From Lutjanus erythropterus (lineage: Eukaryota > Chordata > Actinopteri > Lutjaniformes > Lutjanidae), in contig CM034613.1 in assembly GCA_020091685.1 (NCBI GenBank), positions 25,307,958-25,371,957 on the forward strand: a DNA stretch of 64,000 bases. The letters are read 5' to 3'. The notes beneath the pieces were generated by a model, which ran no database searches, had not been told where the DNA came from, and saw only the letters and a list, made by a program, of their open reading frames with translations. Below are positions 23,774 to 36,800 of the stretch, piece after piece (within the stretch, counting starts at the first letter, position 1; every line of letters starts with the position of its first letter). The position numbers and the translations under genes were made by a program.

Positions 23774-25690
23774 TTACACTCATGACCTGTGACCCACGCA
23801 CACACCATCCCATTTATCCTTAAATACTCAAACTGCAGTTGACTACTTCTCAAGAGCATCCAGATTACTGGGTTTAACTTTTTACAAGGAATTATCATCA
23901 TTTTCACGTCTTTTTGAAACTATCGAGTGTGGGAAAGCTCCATCAGAGCCGTGTGTTTGTGGAGAAACATGTTTGTTGATTAATGATCTGGATTTGGTTT
24001 GATTGTTTTGGATATTTCTTATGTATTTGTTTGCTTGCAGCATAGAAAACAACAAATAAGGCGTTCTACCACAGACAGGAGCTTGTGGGTAGAACTTCCT
24101 GTGTGTGCAGCACAGACAGCTCACGCTGTATTGACACGTGTGGGCCGATTAATGCCATGAACTTATTTGAACTTTTGAACAGGTTTTGTTTGGTGATGCG
24201 ACGGGACCGGATATAAAAGGAAGCGCCTTGTAATTATAGGGGCTTTTTCGAAAACTTCCCACCTACGGAGATGCAGGTTCTCGAGGTTCCCCAAACTTTT
24301 CGTACGGATAAGGCGATTGTAGCTTGAATCTTAAGCTTCTTTTTGGAAATTTAAATTTTATTGAGTTGGCGGATGAGTGCAATAGTTTGAGGCCTATAGT
24401 GAGTTCTAATGTTCAGTTAATTATAAACAATTGGATTAAATAAACCTGAAATAAGAGCATGTAAAACCAAACCGAACCAGTTCATCTTCCCCTGTTGTAT
24501 TTTTCCATAGTGGATGAGTGACATCGTAAGCAAACTTGAGGAGAACCACATAAAATTCTTCACAGGACGTCGTGCGGCCCATGAGAGGTAAGCTCCAGCG
24601 CATCAACACCACAGCACATAACAACTGACTCGCCACAGGCGTACTTTCACTACTCATAAACACACCGCAGGGTAGAGAACCTTAAGTCTAGTCTAATTTA
24701 ACAACTCAATTCATTAAGAAATAGAATTTATTTGCGAACAATTAATTTAGTTTATTGAATTAAGAATAAATCCAGATTGTATAAGTAATGCAACTTTAAT
24801 ATTTAAGAATTTAAGTGACTTGAATGTAAACATTATCTGAACAATTCATGATTTAAGAGTTAAACTGATTCAAAGTTTTTTTTTAAACTAAATCTGGTAA
24901 ATTTCCCTGAGGATTCTCTAGACGGAGGTACTGGGGCAGGTTTGTGAACGGCTTCTTGTAACCGCCGTCAAAAGTAGACGAGTGCGCACCTTAGCAAGCC
25001 TTCGACGAGCTTCACGCTCAGGCCAGTGGGTAGAATCACAAAAGAGGGCCCTCCTCAGAGAAACTAGCTGTAATTTTTCTGTGGGCTAAGGGCCCGTTAG
25101 CATAGTCCACCGATCCGTCAGTGCTGCAGGCGGCAGATTAATGAACGTGTTGTCGCTGGCGGTAAAGTCTCGGTTTTTTCATGCACTTCTGAGGGCAGCC
25201 CACTTCTAAGAAGTCCAACTGGAAAGGGATTTCCTGCCACATAAACCACAGTCCCGGGGGTCGAGAGCAGCTTTAGAGCATCTCGTACCTTTTTTCGGGG
25301 GTCACTTCAATGCAATAAAATGAAAATGATGTAGAAAAGGTGCGACAATACAAAACTGTGTAAAATACATAAGATGAAAATATAAAGATGTTCTTCAACT
25401 TTTTTTACACATGTATTTATATTTACTTGAGTAAAGAATGTGTGGTGGATGTTGAATGTGGTGGGCGTTGATTGTTTGTTGATGTTAGCGGACTCCATTT
25501 CTAAGCTAACATTAGCTTTTGTTAGTGCTGTGTTGCGACAGATGTCACATTTTTAGCCGTGTACCAGTATTTTTTGCTGAGGTGAAGATTTTAAATTCTT
25601 CGTCCCTCCCCTGTGGGAGTGAGACAGACTCACACACACACGTGCTGCCCTTCTCCCTACTTCTCTTATCGAGCCTCCGGTCATAAAACC
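23345..25690. other. intergenic between the Pol III cluster and abcg2
   Basis: It contains a (CA)n run (about 23741-23769), a TATAAAAGG box at about 24213 with no gene I can attach to it, and a more GC-rich block at about 24910-25300. That block holds an unassigned open minus-strand stretch of about 59 codons (25131-25308, no ATG). No recognised gene is seen. Confidence 0.4.
23741..23769. repeat. (CA)n microsatellite
   Basis: About 14-15 CA units in the spacer between the tRNA cluster and abcg2. Confidence 0.9.
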
Positions 25691-25749
25691 AGACTCAACA
25701 CACACACACAGCGAACACTGAACAAACCGCCTTCACACACACACACACA

Positions 25750-25826
25750 TTGATCTCTGCAGTCAGTGTCTGTGGTTTGGATGTCCGTCAGCAGCTCTTC
25801 TCACAGGGATCGTCTGATTTCAGCAG
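25750..25826 (+). other. abcg2: candidate 5'UTR exon of abcg2
   Basis: The segment ends in TTCAGCAG|GTGAGC at 25826, with no ORF continuing from it. It is preceded by CA-rich, TATA-less sequence. The acceptor at 27312, 17 bases before the abcg2 ATG, is the natural partner. The 5' limit is uncertain. Confidence 0.45.
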
Positions 25827-27329
25827 GTGAGCCGTGAAATCTAAACGTACTCTTTACATAAATCTGCTCTGAGTGAGATGAGTTTACTCCAGGATCAAAT
25901 GAGGTTAGAGCCTTTCTGACTGAACAGTTTTGTTTCTAAAAGAAGAAATAGGTAGTGAAACTTCATTTTAGCTGCTTCTGTGTCTCTAATTTCTTAAATA
26001 AATTTTAAAAAAAAACTTCTCACGTGGTTTAACTGTTTGAGGCTCAAAGAGGTAAAACGCCCCAATATGAGAAATATGTTGAGAACCAGTAGCTAAACTA
26101 GCTAACGGTATAAATGCAGGGTTCATATGGGTGCTGGAATTCCTTGAAAACACTTGAATTTTAATGTAGTATTTTCAGAGTTTGAAAAGTGCTTGGATTT
26201 TGGATAAAGTACTTGATACTGCCGACTAAATAGTTCACATTTTAGATATGTTAATATTCGCTCTTACGGTGCACTGGAATTTGAGGTGATTTTCATCAGC
26301 TGAGTGAGCCTCAACTTGCACATCAGCAAAATTGCTAGAAACCAGTCAAAGGTTGTAACTGCTGTCATCAGAAAAAAACACATGCCTACTATATGCAGGT
26401 GTATTGTTGGGTCAGCAAAGTGTTTGATTTTGGTGCTGGAGATCATCTTGTCATCTGCCAAGTTGGTGTTTTCTTTATCCCTTAACTTTAACTAAGTAGT
26501 TTTGGGCTAAACTTAAAGATCTTCATCACCAAAGACTTTCAGGATAAGGCTAACCATTGTGTTTGGTAAATGTAATGCTATCTCAGACAGCAAGTTCGGC
26601 AGAAGTTGCTGTGAGTAAACTGTTCTCGTTAACTTTAACGCTGATGTAGCATCCAGGACTGGCTAGCAATTAGTGCATGTTTGTGTTTCTCACGAATGTT
26701 AGCTAACAATAAGCCCCTTGGCTTCAGAAGTAACACTTGGTTGCTATTTTATGTAGTAAGTTGAGCTTGTTAGTGGGGTATGCTAACAAACATATGCTAA
26801 AACTGAGAAACGTAGTTTAATCAATTACAATTTTGCTCTTGTGCTTTTTGTTTTGGAACAGCAAGTAAATATGTATGTATGTATGTATATACATCACACT
26901 ACATTGTGCAAGTAGAGATTCTGTGAGCAAATTGTTGTTAAAGAATTATCACACTGTACCACCGCAGTACGTGTGTGTCGGGGGCTATATTTTTGTTTGG
27001 TTTAGGAAGTTTTGTTTACAGGTCACATTGCCCAGAGTTAATAAATAACAATACAAGGTTTTGATTAATCCTACCTTTTTAAATATTTACTAAAAGACGA
27101 TCTATTGTTTTCATTATTTGGGGATCAGTTCATAATGATTTACTCAGAATTCATAGATGAAGTCATGAAAAAAGTTAAATAAATCAAGAAATATATTGAT
27201 TTATAACAAAATAAATGTTTTTTAAAAAAGCTTAGCTGGCTTCAAAAGGGGGCAGGACTTCATCTTTCTATAACAGTTGTTAGCTTCAGTAAAGTTTCTT
27301 CATTGTGTTCAGGAGGACAGAAGTAGAGG

Positions 27330-30300
27330 ATGTCGGAGAGTCGAGTGACGATAGAGTCTGGGCAGAATGGAGCCTCAAAACACCAGGTACCTTTCCATTC
27401 TCTGTGTCTTTATGCCAACATGACACATTTTGGAAATACGTCAGTGTAAGTCTGGTTTTGCGATAATATAACTGTTTTTCAGTCTGCAGGCTCGGGCCGA
27501 CAGCGGCAGGGCGCCACTGTCAGCTTTCACAACATCCACTACAAGGTGACGCAGGGAGGAAGCCGCCTGTGTCGCAAGAAGGGTACGACCAAAAACATCC
27601 TCATCGACCTCAAGTGAGTAAACTGCAGCTTCTAAAGGCATGACACTGCAGTTTCTAAAGGCATGACACTGCAGTTTCTAAAGCCATGAGTGATATGAAA
27701 CCAGTCACCAAATATACTGAGGGTGTGAATGGACACGCAAAGAAGCTCCTGTGTCACATTCTCATTTTGAGAAGAAAAAAAGTTTTAATTGAACATCTCA
27801 CCTGACCAAGCCTGAGGAAAATATAATGGGCTTAATTCACCAGCTGTTCTTAAATTTGTTCTTGAAACCCACGCACACAGTTTTCAGGAAGATTCTGGGA
27901 TTCACCAATGTTTTCTATTGTGGGATTTGTTAAGGTCTTAGTCTTAAGGTCCTTAGAGAGCATCTTATACCTTAAGGTTGTAAGTTTTAAGTCTCTTAAA
28001 CCTTAAAGACTATCTTAGACTTAAAAGCCGTAAGGACACTTAGACCTTAGAGAGCATCTTAGACTTAAAAGCCGTAAGGACACTTAGACCTTTGAGAGTA
28101 TCTTAGATCTTTAAGCCTTAAGATCTCTCTTAGACCTTAGAAAGTGTCTTAGGCCTTAAAGTCTTAAGTCTTATGGTCTCTTCACCTTTGATAGTATCTT
28201 AGACCTTAAGGTCGTAAGTTTTAAGTCTCTTAGACCTTTTAGACTTAAAAGCCTTAAGGACACTTAGACCTCATAGACTATCTTAGACCTTAGAGATCGT
28301 CTTAGACCTTAGAGTCTTAAGTCTTAAGGTCCCTTTGATCTTATAAAGTATCTTAGACCTTTAAGTCTTAAGATCTAACATGACCATGCCGTGACAATAA
28401 GCACCTCAGACTAACACGCCGTGAATCCAGGAAGTGTTTTTACCCAGACATTTTCTGATTAACACATTTATATAGTTATAGAATGCAAGAATCACTTTAG
28501 ACCAGGGGTGTGCAATCTGGACGAGAGGCAATCTGTGCAAAATTTCCTCGCTATTTACTTCCAGAAATCCGAACACAAAGACACTGAAGCATGTTTCAGC
28601 CCTCTGAGGGTTGAAGGTTTGAGATGAGTTAGGTAATCTGAGGCTGCACGGTCCACATGTGTGGTTATTGTGTGTTTGTTTGTCTACGTGCCGGCAGGAG
28701 CCCACTGGGGAGGCAAACGTGACACGATCAAACCCACTTGGATCAAACACACACACATTCACACAAATATGTGTAGAGGCAAAGGAAGGAAGTTTGCTTT
28801 GTCAAAGAACTCAGGTTCCCACTTTCCCTCTATGGCAAGCACACACATACAGAAGCTCATTAGAAAACAATGACTCTCAGCTTAAACCAAAAAACAGACA
28901 CAGTGGCAGGATGCTGAGCTGCCTCCATACCTTTGAAACTTGACTTAGAAAGTTCACGGTGCTAAAGTCACAAAAACATGTTGGTCTGAAGAAATCAGGA
29001 TCTTTGGATTTTTGCCTCTACAGAGTCCTGCAGGAATTAGTCCTAAAACTTGGAAATTAGTTAAAATATTAGTGCCTTTAAAGTCAGTGAAAATGTTTTT
29101 GGTTAGATGCCAGAAAAAAAAGGTTTAATATTTTAAGGTCTAAGATACTTTTTAAGGTCTGAGAGACCTTAAGACTTCAAGGTCTAAGATACTCTCTAAA
29201 TTCTCTAAGGTCTGAGATACTCTCTACGGTATAAGAGACCTTAAGACTTTAAATTCTAAGATGCTCTCTAAGGTCGAAGAACTGTTAAGACTTAATACTT
29301 TAAGGTCAACAATACTCTCTAAGGTCTGAGAGACCTTAAGACTAAAGACTTTAAGGTCAGAGATATTCTCCAGGGTCTAGGAGACCTTAAGACATAAAAC
29401 TGTAAGGTCTAACATGACCATGCTTGTTGATGTCAGTATACACAGAAATTAATTTTGCATTCTTGGGCAGCTCCGTTCAAGAGATTACACTCAGATTGCA
29501 GAAAACATACGACACTCTTCACACAGTTGTGAACTCACTAAGAGGTTAAGAGGAGAACTCTGTGGCACTCTGTGACTGCAAACCTTCTAAATCTGTGATT
29601 ATGCTCTGTTATGAAAACGATAAAGGTCTTTGATTATGTGTGCACGTTATGTAAAATGTAATACTGTCTGCATGCAGACAGTTTATAGAGGGTGGTATCT
29701 CTGGTATTTTATTGTTTAGTCTGTCTAATCATTGACCAGACTGACTCAAAGTTGAAGGCTGCTTCAGCCTGAACAGCTTGTTCACTGTTTTATAGACAGT
29801 TTTGAGCATTTACAACCTCATGTGAGAACAATGCCTGCAGTGTAATTTACATCTCCAATTCCACAAAAGTTGTGCAAAATAATAATAAAAACAGATCGCC
29901 AAACCTTCTGATCTATATTTAACTGAATACAGTACAAAGACAAGATATTTCATGTAAATAAGCAGGTGTATCTCTGAAAAAGACGTCTAGATGGCAGCAT
30001 ATGTTGCTCCAAAACCTGCAAACGGTCTGACAGGAGCACCTGTATATCTGTTATCATGAGGAGGCAGGAAATTAAATATTTGGTTTGTACGTAGGTTAAT
30101 ATGGAGAGCTTGGCTTCTCTTCACTTTCTCTTCCTTTTTCTCAAACTGAGCTGAAGGGAGGATCTGGGAAGGTCCCTTCATGCATATAAGAAAGTTTAGA
30201 GATTTGTGTTTTATGCTGAACTCTTTCGCTCTCCGGATAACATTTCTGAGCCTCGTGATTTTCAGATATTACTTAAATGTTACACTGATTTTTACATTTT

Positions 30301-33300
30301 GGTTACATCGGTTTGGTTCACTCAGATTTCATGTGTCTTGACTTCATGTGAAATGACTTTTTTGTCCCGTTTCAGGGTTGAACAGAGCGAAACTTTAAAC
30401 ATGCTTCTGCTGGTCAAAAGAGAAGAGAAAACTGGAGAGACAAAGGTTAAAATGGAAACTAAATGCTTAAAATTAGAAACTGATTATGAAGGAAGGAAGG
30501 AAAACAAACGATGATGTCAAAAAAAGAAGCAAAGGGAAAAAAGAGAACAAAGGAAAAAGTTCCATCAAATAGGTTGCAAAACAAAAACTGCAGCATCATG
30601 ATTTCACTGGTGAAAATAAACCGCCGTGTCATGTTTTTACAGAGGAGTGACAGAGAAGTGCTGCTCATGACTTCAGAATCAGCAAATAAAGGGCGGAGTT
30701 TCTCAACAGTGTCATCAAAAAACTCATTATTCACTCTGTTCCTGAGGAAAAAATATCTTAACTTGTGATAATTTACTTTTCCTCCTTACATAAACTTGAA
30801 TCTATGAGTTTAAGAAACTTGTATTTCAAAACTGTTCACAGTGAGCTGTGAACCTGACTTGTCATTATTTGGGTGTCTGAAAATCAAATGTTTTTAATTA
30901 AAAATATTTAAATATTAACTATTATTCTTCCAAAACTCAAAAATTCAAGATTCTGAGTTGATATTCTTAGTTTTCTCAACTTTTTCATTTTTACAGTGTA
31001 GTATGAGTCATAGGTCCTATAAGATATAGGCTTCCAAAACATTTAAAACATTTAACTAGTGGAGGAAAAGGGAAATTCTTAGTGTTTTCTCTTTCTTTTC
31101 CATTATGGGAAAACAAAACCGCAGTGTCATGGTTGCAGTGTTGAACATGAATCAGTTAAATTTGCTGAATAAAGGACATGATGGTCAGTGGACAGTCGGC
31201 AAAAAATACCGAAACATGATTCAAACTATTGCAAAACAGCTTCACCACAAACTGAACACTCACACTTTAAAAAGTTTGGAAAACAGGGGAAAAAAAAACT
31301 TTCACATCCTCAATATATGACAACATGGCTCCTGTGATTACAAAGAGAAAAGTCACAGAAACACAGAACTGAAACCGCCTCGTCATTTTAAACAAAACAG
31401 CTGTAAACATGAGAATAAAGATGAATCAGCAGTGTTTTAACCAGGGGTTCATTAAAAAGCCTCTTTATTTTTAAATTAACTTCATTTATTACCTAAATGA
31501 ACTTGATACAAGGATACATTGGCAGATAAATTAGATATTTTACTGCATTTTTTTTCCATAATTCTGCTGACAAAAAACAACCACAAACAAACCGAACTGA
31601 AGCCTCCTTTGTAAAGGTAATAATACAAATTTTTACTCAAATGTGTAAATATTCCTCACATTTCTCCACTGTAAATGTTTCTCTTTCTTTCTTTCTCTCT
31701 CAGTGGGATCATGAAGCCGGGTCTGAACGCCATCATGGGAGCGACGGGAAGCGGCAAGTCATCGTGAGTGTTTTTGTAAATTTGGATGTTTCTGTGATCT
31801 CATGTTGAGTCTACAGAAGCCCTGAGAGGTAGAGAGGAAAACAAAATATGATGCTCCATTTTCTGACTCTGCTGTGTTTCTGACTTAAGAACAGGTGAAA
31901 AAAAAAAAAGAAACAGTTTGTCAGGATCATCAACCTCTAAAGACGAGGTACATTTATATTGTGAAGACATGTAAAAAATACTCTGGTAAAAGTAGAAGTA
32001 CTTATTTACTGCAGTAAAAGTAAAAAGTTGTCCTCTGAAGGACATTTCTACTGACTGTTTCTCTTCTTTTTTCTCGTCTTTTACATCACTTTTAGTTTTG
32101 TTCCATCTTTTTTGTTTTATCACGTCATTTATGTTGTCTTTCGTCTTGTTTCATTTTTTTTATCTTGTTACATTTTTACTTGTTTTGTCTTCGTCTTTTT
32201 TTGGTTGTGTCCTTTAAGTTTTTTGTTTTTTTCCTTTTTGTTTAGTTGGCTTTTTACTTTTTTTGTTTTGTAACATCTTCTACATTGTTTTTTGTCTGGT
32301 CTTTTCATGTCTTTTATGTTTTCTTTTGTATTCTTTCATCTTTTTTGGTCTCGTCATGTCATTTACATTTTTTCATCCTGTTGTGTCTTTTTTGTCTTGT
32401 CATGTCTTTTATGTTTGTCTGTTGTTACATCTTTTACTTTTTGATTGTCTCCTCGTGTTCCTAGAAAGATCTTCCAGTCAAAACCTTTTTTTTTTCACCT
32501 GTTCTTAATCCATAAACAGGACAAAAAATAACTTAGATCAGACTTAGAAAATTGTCAGGGCTTCTGTCTGATTCAGATAATGTCTTTATGAATGAAACAA
32601 CTTGCTGTGTGTAAATAAAAGCTTCCTGTCCTTCCTGAGTTGTTAATCGAAGCCGTTTGTCGTTCAGGTTCCTGGACGTTCTGGCGGCCAGGAAGGATCC
32701 TGCAGGCCTGACGGGAGAAGTTCTGATCGACGGAGCTCCTCAGCCTCCAAACTTCAAGTGTCTGTCTGGATACGTGGTCCAGGTGGGTGAGACGGGCAGG
32801 AAGACAGACGGGAAGTCAGAGCGACAGAGGCCGACTCTGTGACAGGATCCAATAGAAAGGCTTTGATTCAGGAGAGTTTCCTGGTCGAGGCAGGAAGGAA
32901 GTGCTCACAACAATAAGAGCGGCTTCTCCGGCTGCTTCAGTCACAGTTTCAGAAACACACACCACTAAAATAAAATCCAATATGAAAAGATGTCTCTAAA
33001 ATAAATGTGCATCATCAGGAAATGGTTTTAGTTGTGAATGATGTGTTTTTGTCTCCAGGACGACGTGGTGATGGGAACTCTGACGGTCAGAGAAAACTTC
33101 AGCTTCTCTGCGGCGCTGCGTCTCCCAGCGTCCATCTCTCAGGAGGAGAAAGAGCAAAAAGTCAACAAACTGATCCAGGAGCTGGGACTGGGCCGCGTGG
33201 CCGACTCAAAGGTGAGGAGAAGACAGGGAGCAAGGAAGAAAGACAGAAACACAAGGACAGACAGAGTCAAAAAAAAAGGCAAAGAGAGACAGACGGAGAT

Positions 33301-33785
33301 AAAATAGACAAAAGTGAGACAGATGAGGTGAAAATGAGATGGACAGTGAGGTAGATGGAGAATAAAAGACAGAGAGTGAGACAGGCAGAGTGAAAGAATG
33401 AGAATAAGAAAGTGACAGAAAAAGAAAAAGTAAGAAAAAAGGAAAAGTGACAGAGTGACAAGAAAAAGACAAAACAAAAACAGTGAAGAGAAAGAAGGAA
33501 GCAGGAAGAAACGAAGGATTAAAAGAATAAAAGATGAGTACAGTAGTAATGATGGTTAGGAAATGCATCATATCTTAACTCTGTGTGTGTGTGTGTGTGG
33601 GTGTGTGTGTGTGTGTGTACGTACAGGTCGGCACACAGCTAATTCGTGGGATCTCTGGCGGCGAGAGGAAGAGGACAAACATCGGCATGGAGCTGATCAT
33701 CGACCCGTCCGTCCTCTTCCTGGACGAACCCACCACAGGCCTCGACGCCAGCACGGCCAACTCAGTGCTGCTGCTGCTGAAGAGG

Positions 33786-33838
<53 letters not shown>

Positions 33839-36800
33839 TTTTTGTGCAGAATTCCTTCATTTCATAGCAAGGCTTTTATTTTGAAACATGTGTAAGATGA
33901 TGTTGTGGCTTGCGAGTTTTCATTACAGAACATTTCATGTATCTGCCGCCATCTTGTGGCGTCTTTTTATAACTATAAAACTCAGCTCGAATATTAACAT
34001 TTCTTTTCTTTCTGCCTTTTCTTTTGTGTCTTTCCTTGTTGTTGCTCTTTCCTTTGATCGCTCTATGAACTTTTTGAGGCTCTGATTCTTTTTTATGTTT
34101 TTTTATGTACACATTATTTCTTTTTTTGTCACCTTATTTGTTGCATTGAGCTTCAGGAAAGTTAAGTTAATTCACATGTGATCAAGTGAAGATACTTTCT
34201 AACATGTTTCTCTTGTTGTTTCTTCAGGATGGCGAACAACGGTCGCACCATCATCCTGTCCATCCACCAGCCTCGATACTCCATCTACCGTCTGTTCGAC
34301 AGCCTCACCCTGCTGGTCAACGGCAAACAGGTCCCTCATCACTGACACACATTTACAGTGTTTTTTTCCTTTGCACCTCTACAAAAACAAATAAGTTATT
34401 GTCATACTTTATGTTGTGTGTGGCCTTTATTAACATTAACTCTTGTTTTATGTCTCATTAAAATGATCAGGTTTATCACGGTCCAGCACAGAGAGCACTG
34501 GAGTATTTCTCAGACATTGGTATGGGAATTAAAATTACTTTAATCCAATATAACACAACCTGATGCGCAGGTGGCGAATGTAATTCATTCTGGAATTTAA
34601 TTTCCCAGGATACACCTGTGAGCCCCACAACAACCCTGCTGACTTCTTCCTGGACGTCATTAATGGAGACTCGACAGCTGTCGCCCTCAGCAGAGAAGAA
34701 GAGAAAGGCCGTTTGGGTCAGATTTTAAATAACCTGAATGTTATGCAGTCAATCAGGGATCATATAAATACAGAACTTTAGTATTTTTTCATTTATATTT
34801 GTGTGTTTGGACGTCTCTGAAGTCCTCTTTCTTCCCTCCAGATATTGATTCAGACAGACAGTCGATGTCCAGACGGGGGATCGAGGACAAACTCGTAGAG
34901 GAATACAGGAACTGTCACTACTTCAAACAGACCAAAACAGAGCTGGGTAAGTACACAGGGTTGATCTTTTTATTTGTATTTAAGAGTCTAAACACCCAAA
35001 ATCTGCAGCATCAAACTGTTCTTCAGTCCTTTGAAAGAAATGCCAGCTGAGTTCTCAGTCGGAGGCGGACGATGCACTTTTTTTCCCTACTGACAAAGTG
35101 GAATTTAATTAAATTAAACAGATATTACCCTGAAACGTATTTATTTCATCATTCACATACAGTATTTTGGTCTGCATAGTTTTGCAGTGATGTCACATTT
35201 TAATTATTGTTATGTGAACCTTAATTAACATGTTTTCTGAAGAAAATCAAATCAGTTTATTTTTCATGGCCCAAGAAAAGTGCTTCCTCTCCAGGGAGCT
35301 TTATCACAGTTCAAAGTTTATTGTCTGATGTCAGAGTTGTTGGTGAATCACCTGAACACAAAAGTGGACTTTGGCGTAGAACCTTGTTATTTGCACACAG
35401 TTTGAAGGAACCAGATTGGAATTTATGTGAATTAATACCAAATCCAAAACCACTGTCACCTTCTGTCTCTCAGAAAGGATAGTTCAGGGTAAACAGATGA
35501 CCACCACCGCTCGCTCCAGAACCATCACATACAACACCAGCTTCCTGACCCAGTTCAGATGGGTTCTCAAGAGAACGTTCCGCAACCTGATGCTCAACCC
35601 TCAGACCTCCATCGCTCAGGTAGGAACACGCAGCGGGCGTGTTTTAAAAACTCTGTACTGACTTAAACCGGTCTGAAGTGTAACTGTGAGGGAATCAAAC
35701 GCACAACTCAGAGGTTTTAAGTTTTAGAGTCATGATGCTCATCATAGATTGTAGATAAATGTGGTAATTATCACGGTAACCATAGACATGTTTTAAATCC
35801 TCCTGGAGTTTGGTTTATTGTTCACCTTTATCAATGACTGAATCCAGAACATTTGTCCCAAAAATGTGTTCTGTGATAAAAACTAGCACTTCCCTGGTAA
35901 ATAGTTGATAATTACAAAGCAACATATATAACATTTCTTAGAAATTACCCACAAATGATGGTTAATTATGTGATTATTATTAAGTATCATTTTCATGTAG
36001 TGGGTGAATAACATATTTGAAAAAAGTGTATATGAAAGATATATATGAAAGCAGATGTATAAAAATATAAAAGATAATAAGACATTTTACAGACAGGAAA
36101 AAGAAAAACTTTATAATATTATTACTTGCTAATTTACCATGAAATTTGGGAGTAATTTCTAAGAAATTTTAAACATTTTACTTGGAAATTACCATGTATT
36201 TACCATGAAATATTGGAATCTGTACAATTTGAATTTAGTTGGAGCATCATGTTTAATGAACACACTCTTTTGACGTGTTAAAACCCAACACTGATCACAT
36301 TCGCTGCAGTATCTTGTGTTTATTATTGCTGAATGTACTGTGTTTTTATTCTGGTCAGGTAGCGGTCACCTTGTTCCTCGCTCTGGTCGTAGGAGCCATT
36401 TTCTTTGACGTCCAGCAGAATGAGAGCGGCATACAGAACAGGTAAACAAATAATCGTGAACAATACACAACAATACTCCTCTGTGATAGTAAACTGAATA
36501 TTTTTGAATTGTGGACAAAATGAGACCTTGAGGACATCATCTTGGCCTTTGATCAACATTTTACAACAATTCATGGACCAAATAACTAATCGATTTCTTG
36601 AGAAAATGATGGAACGATTGATGAAATAATTGTTAGTTGCAGTCTTATATTAGAAAATTCCACCATATTTTTTTATTGAGGTAAAAGTACCAAAATTAAC
36701 AGAAAGTAATCAAGTTACATTACTTTAATATTGTGATACTTACATTACTGACTACATTTTTAACACGTTCTTAAAGTAACCTTCCTAACCCCATACTTAA

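Noticed and set aside
28406..28943. ORFs of 94-118 codons on both strands between the tandem arrays
   Set aside because: Neither has a recognisable domain or plausible splice links; they lie deep in an abcg2 intron.
32246..32508. Putative small membrane protein in abcg2 intron
   Set aside because: Phe/Leu/Cys-rich reading is produced by a T-rich minisatellite in all frames.
33563..33895. 110-codon ORF with His/Thr runs around an abcg2 exon
   Set aside because: The runs are CA/TG repeats. Only 33627-33784 in the abcg2 frame is coding.
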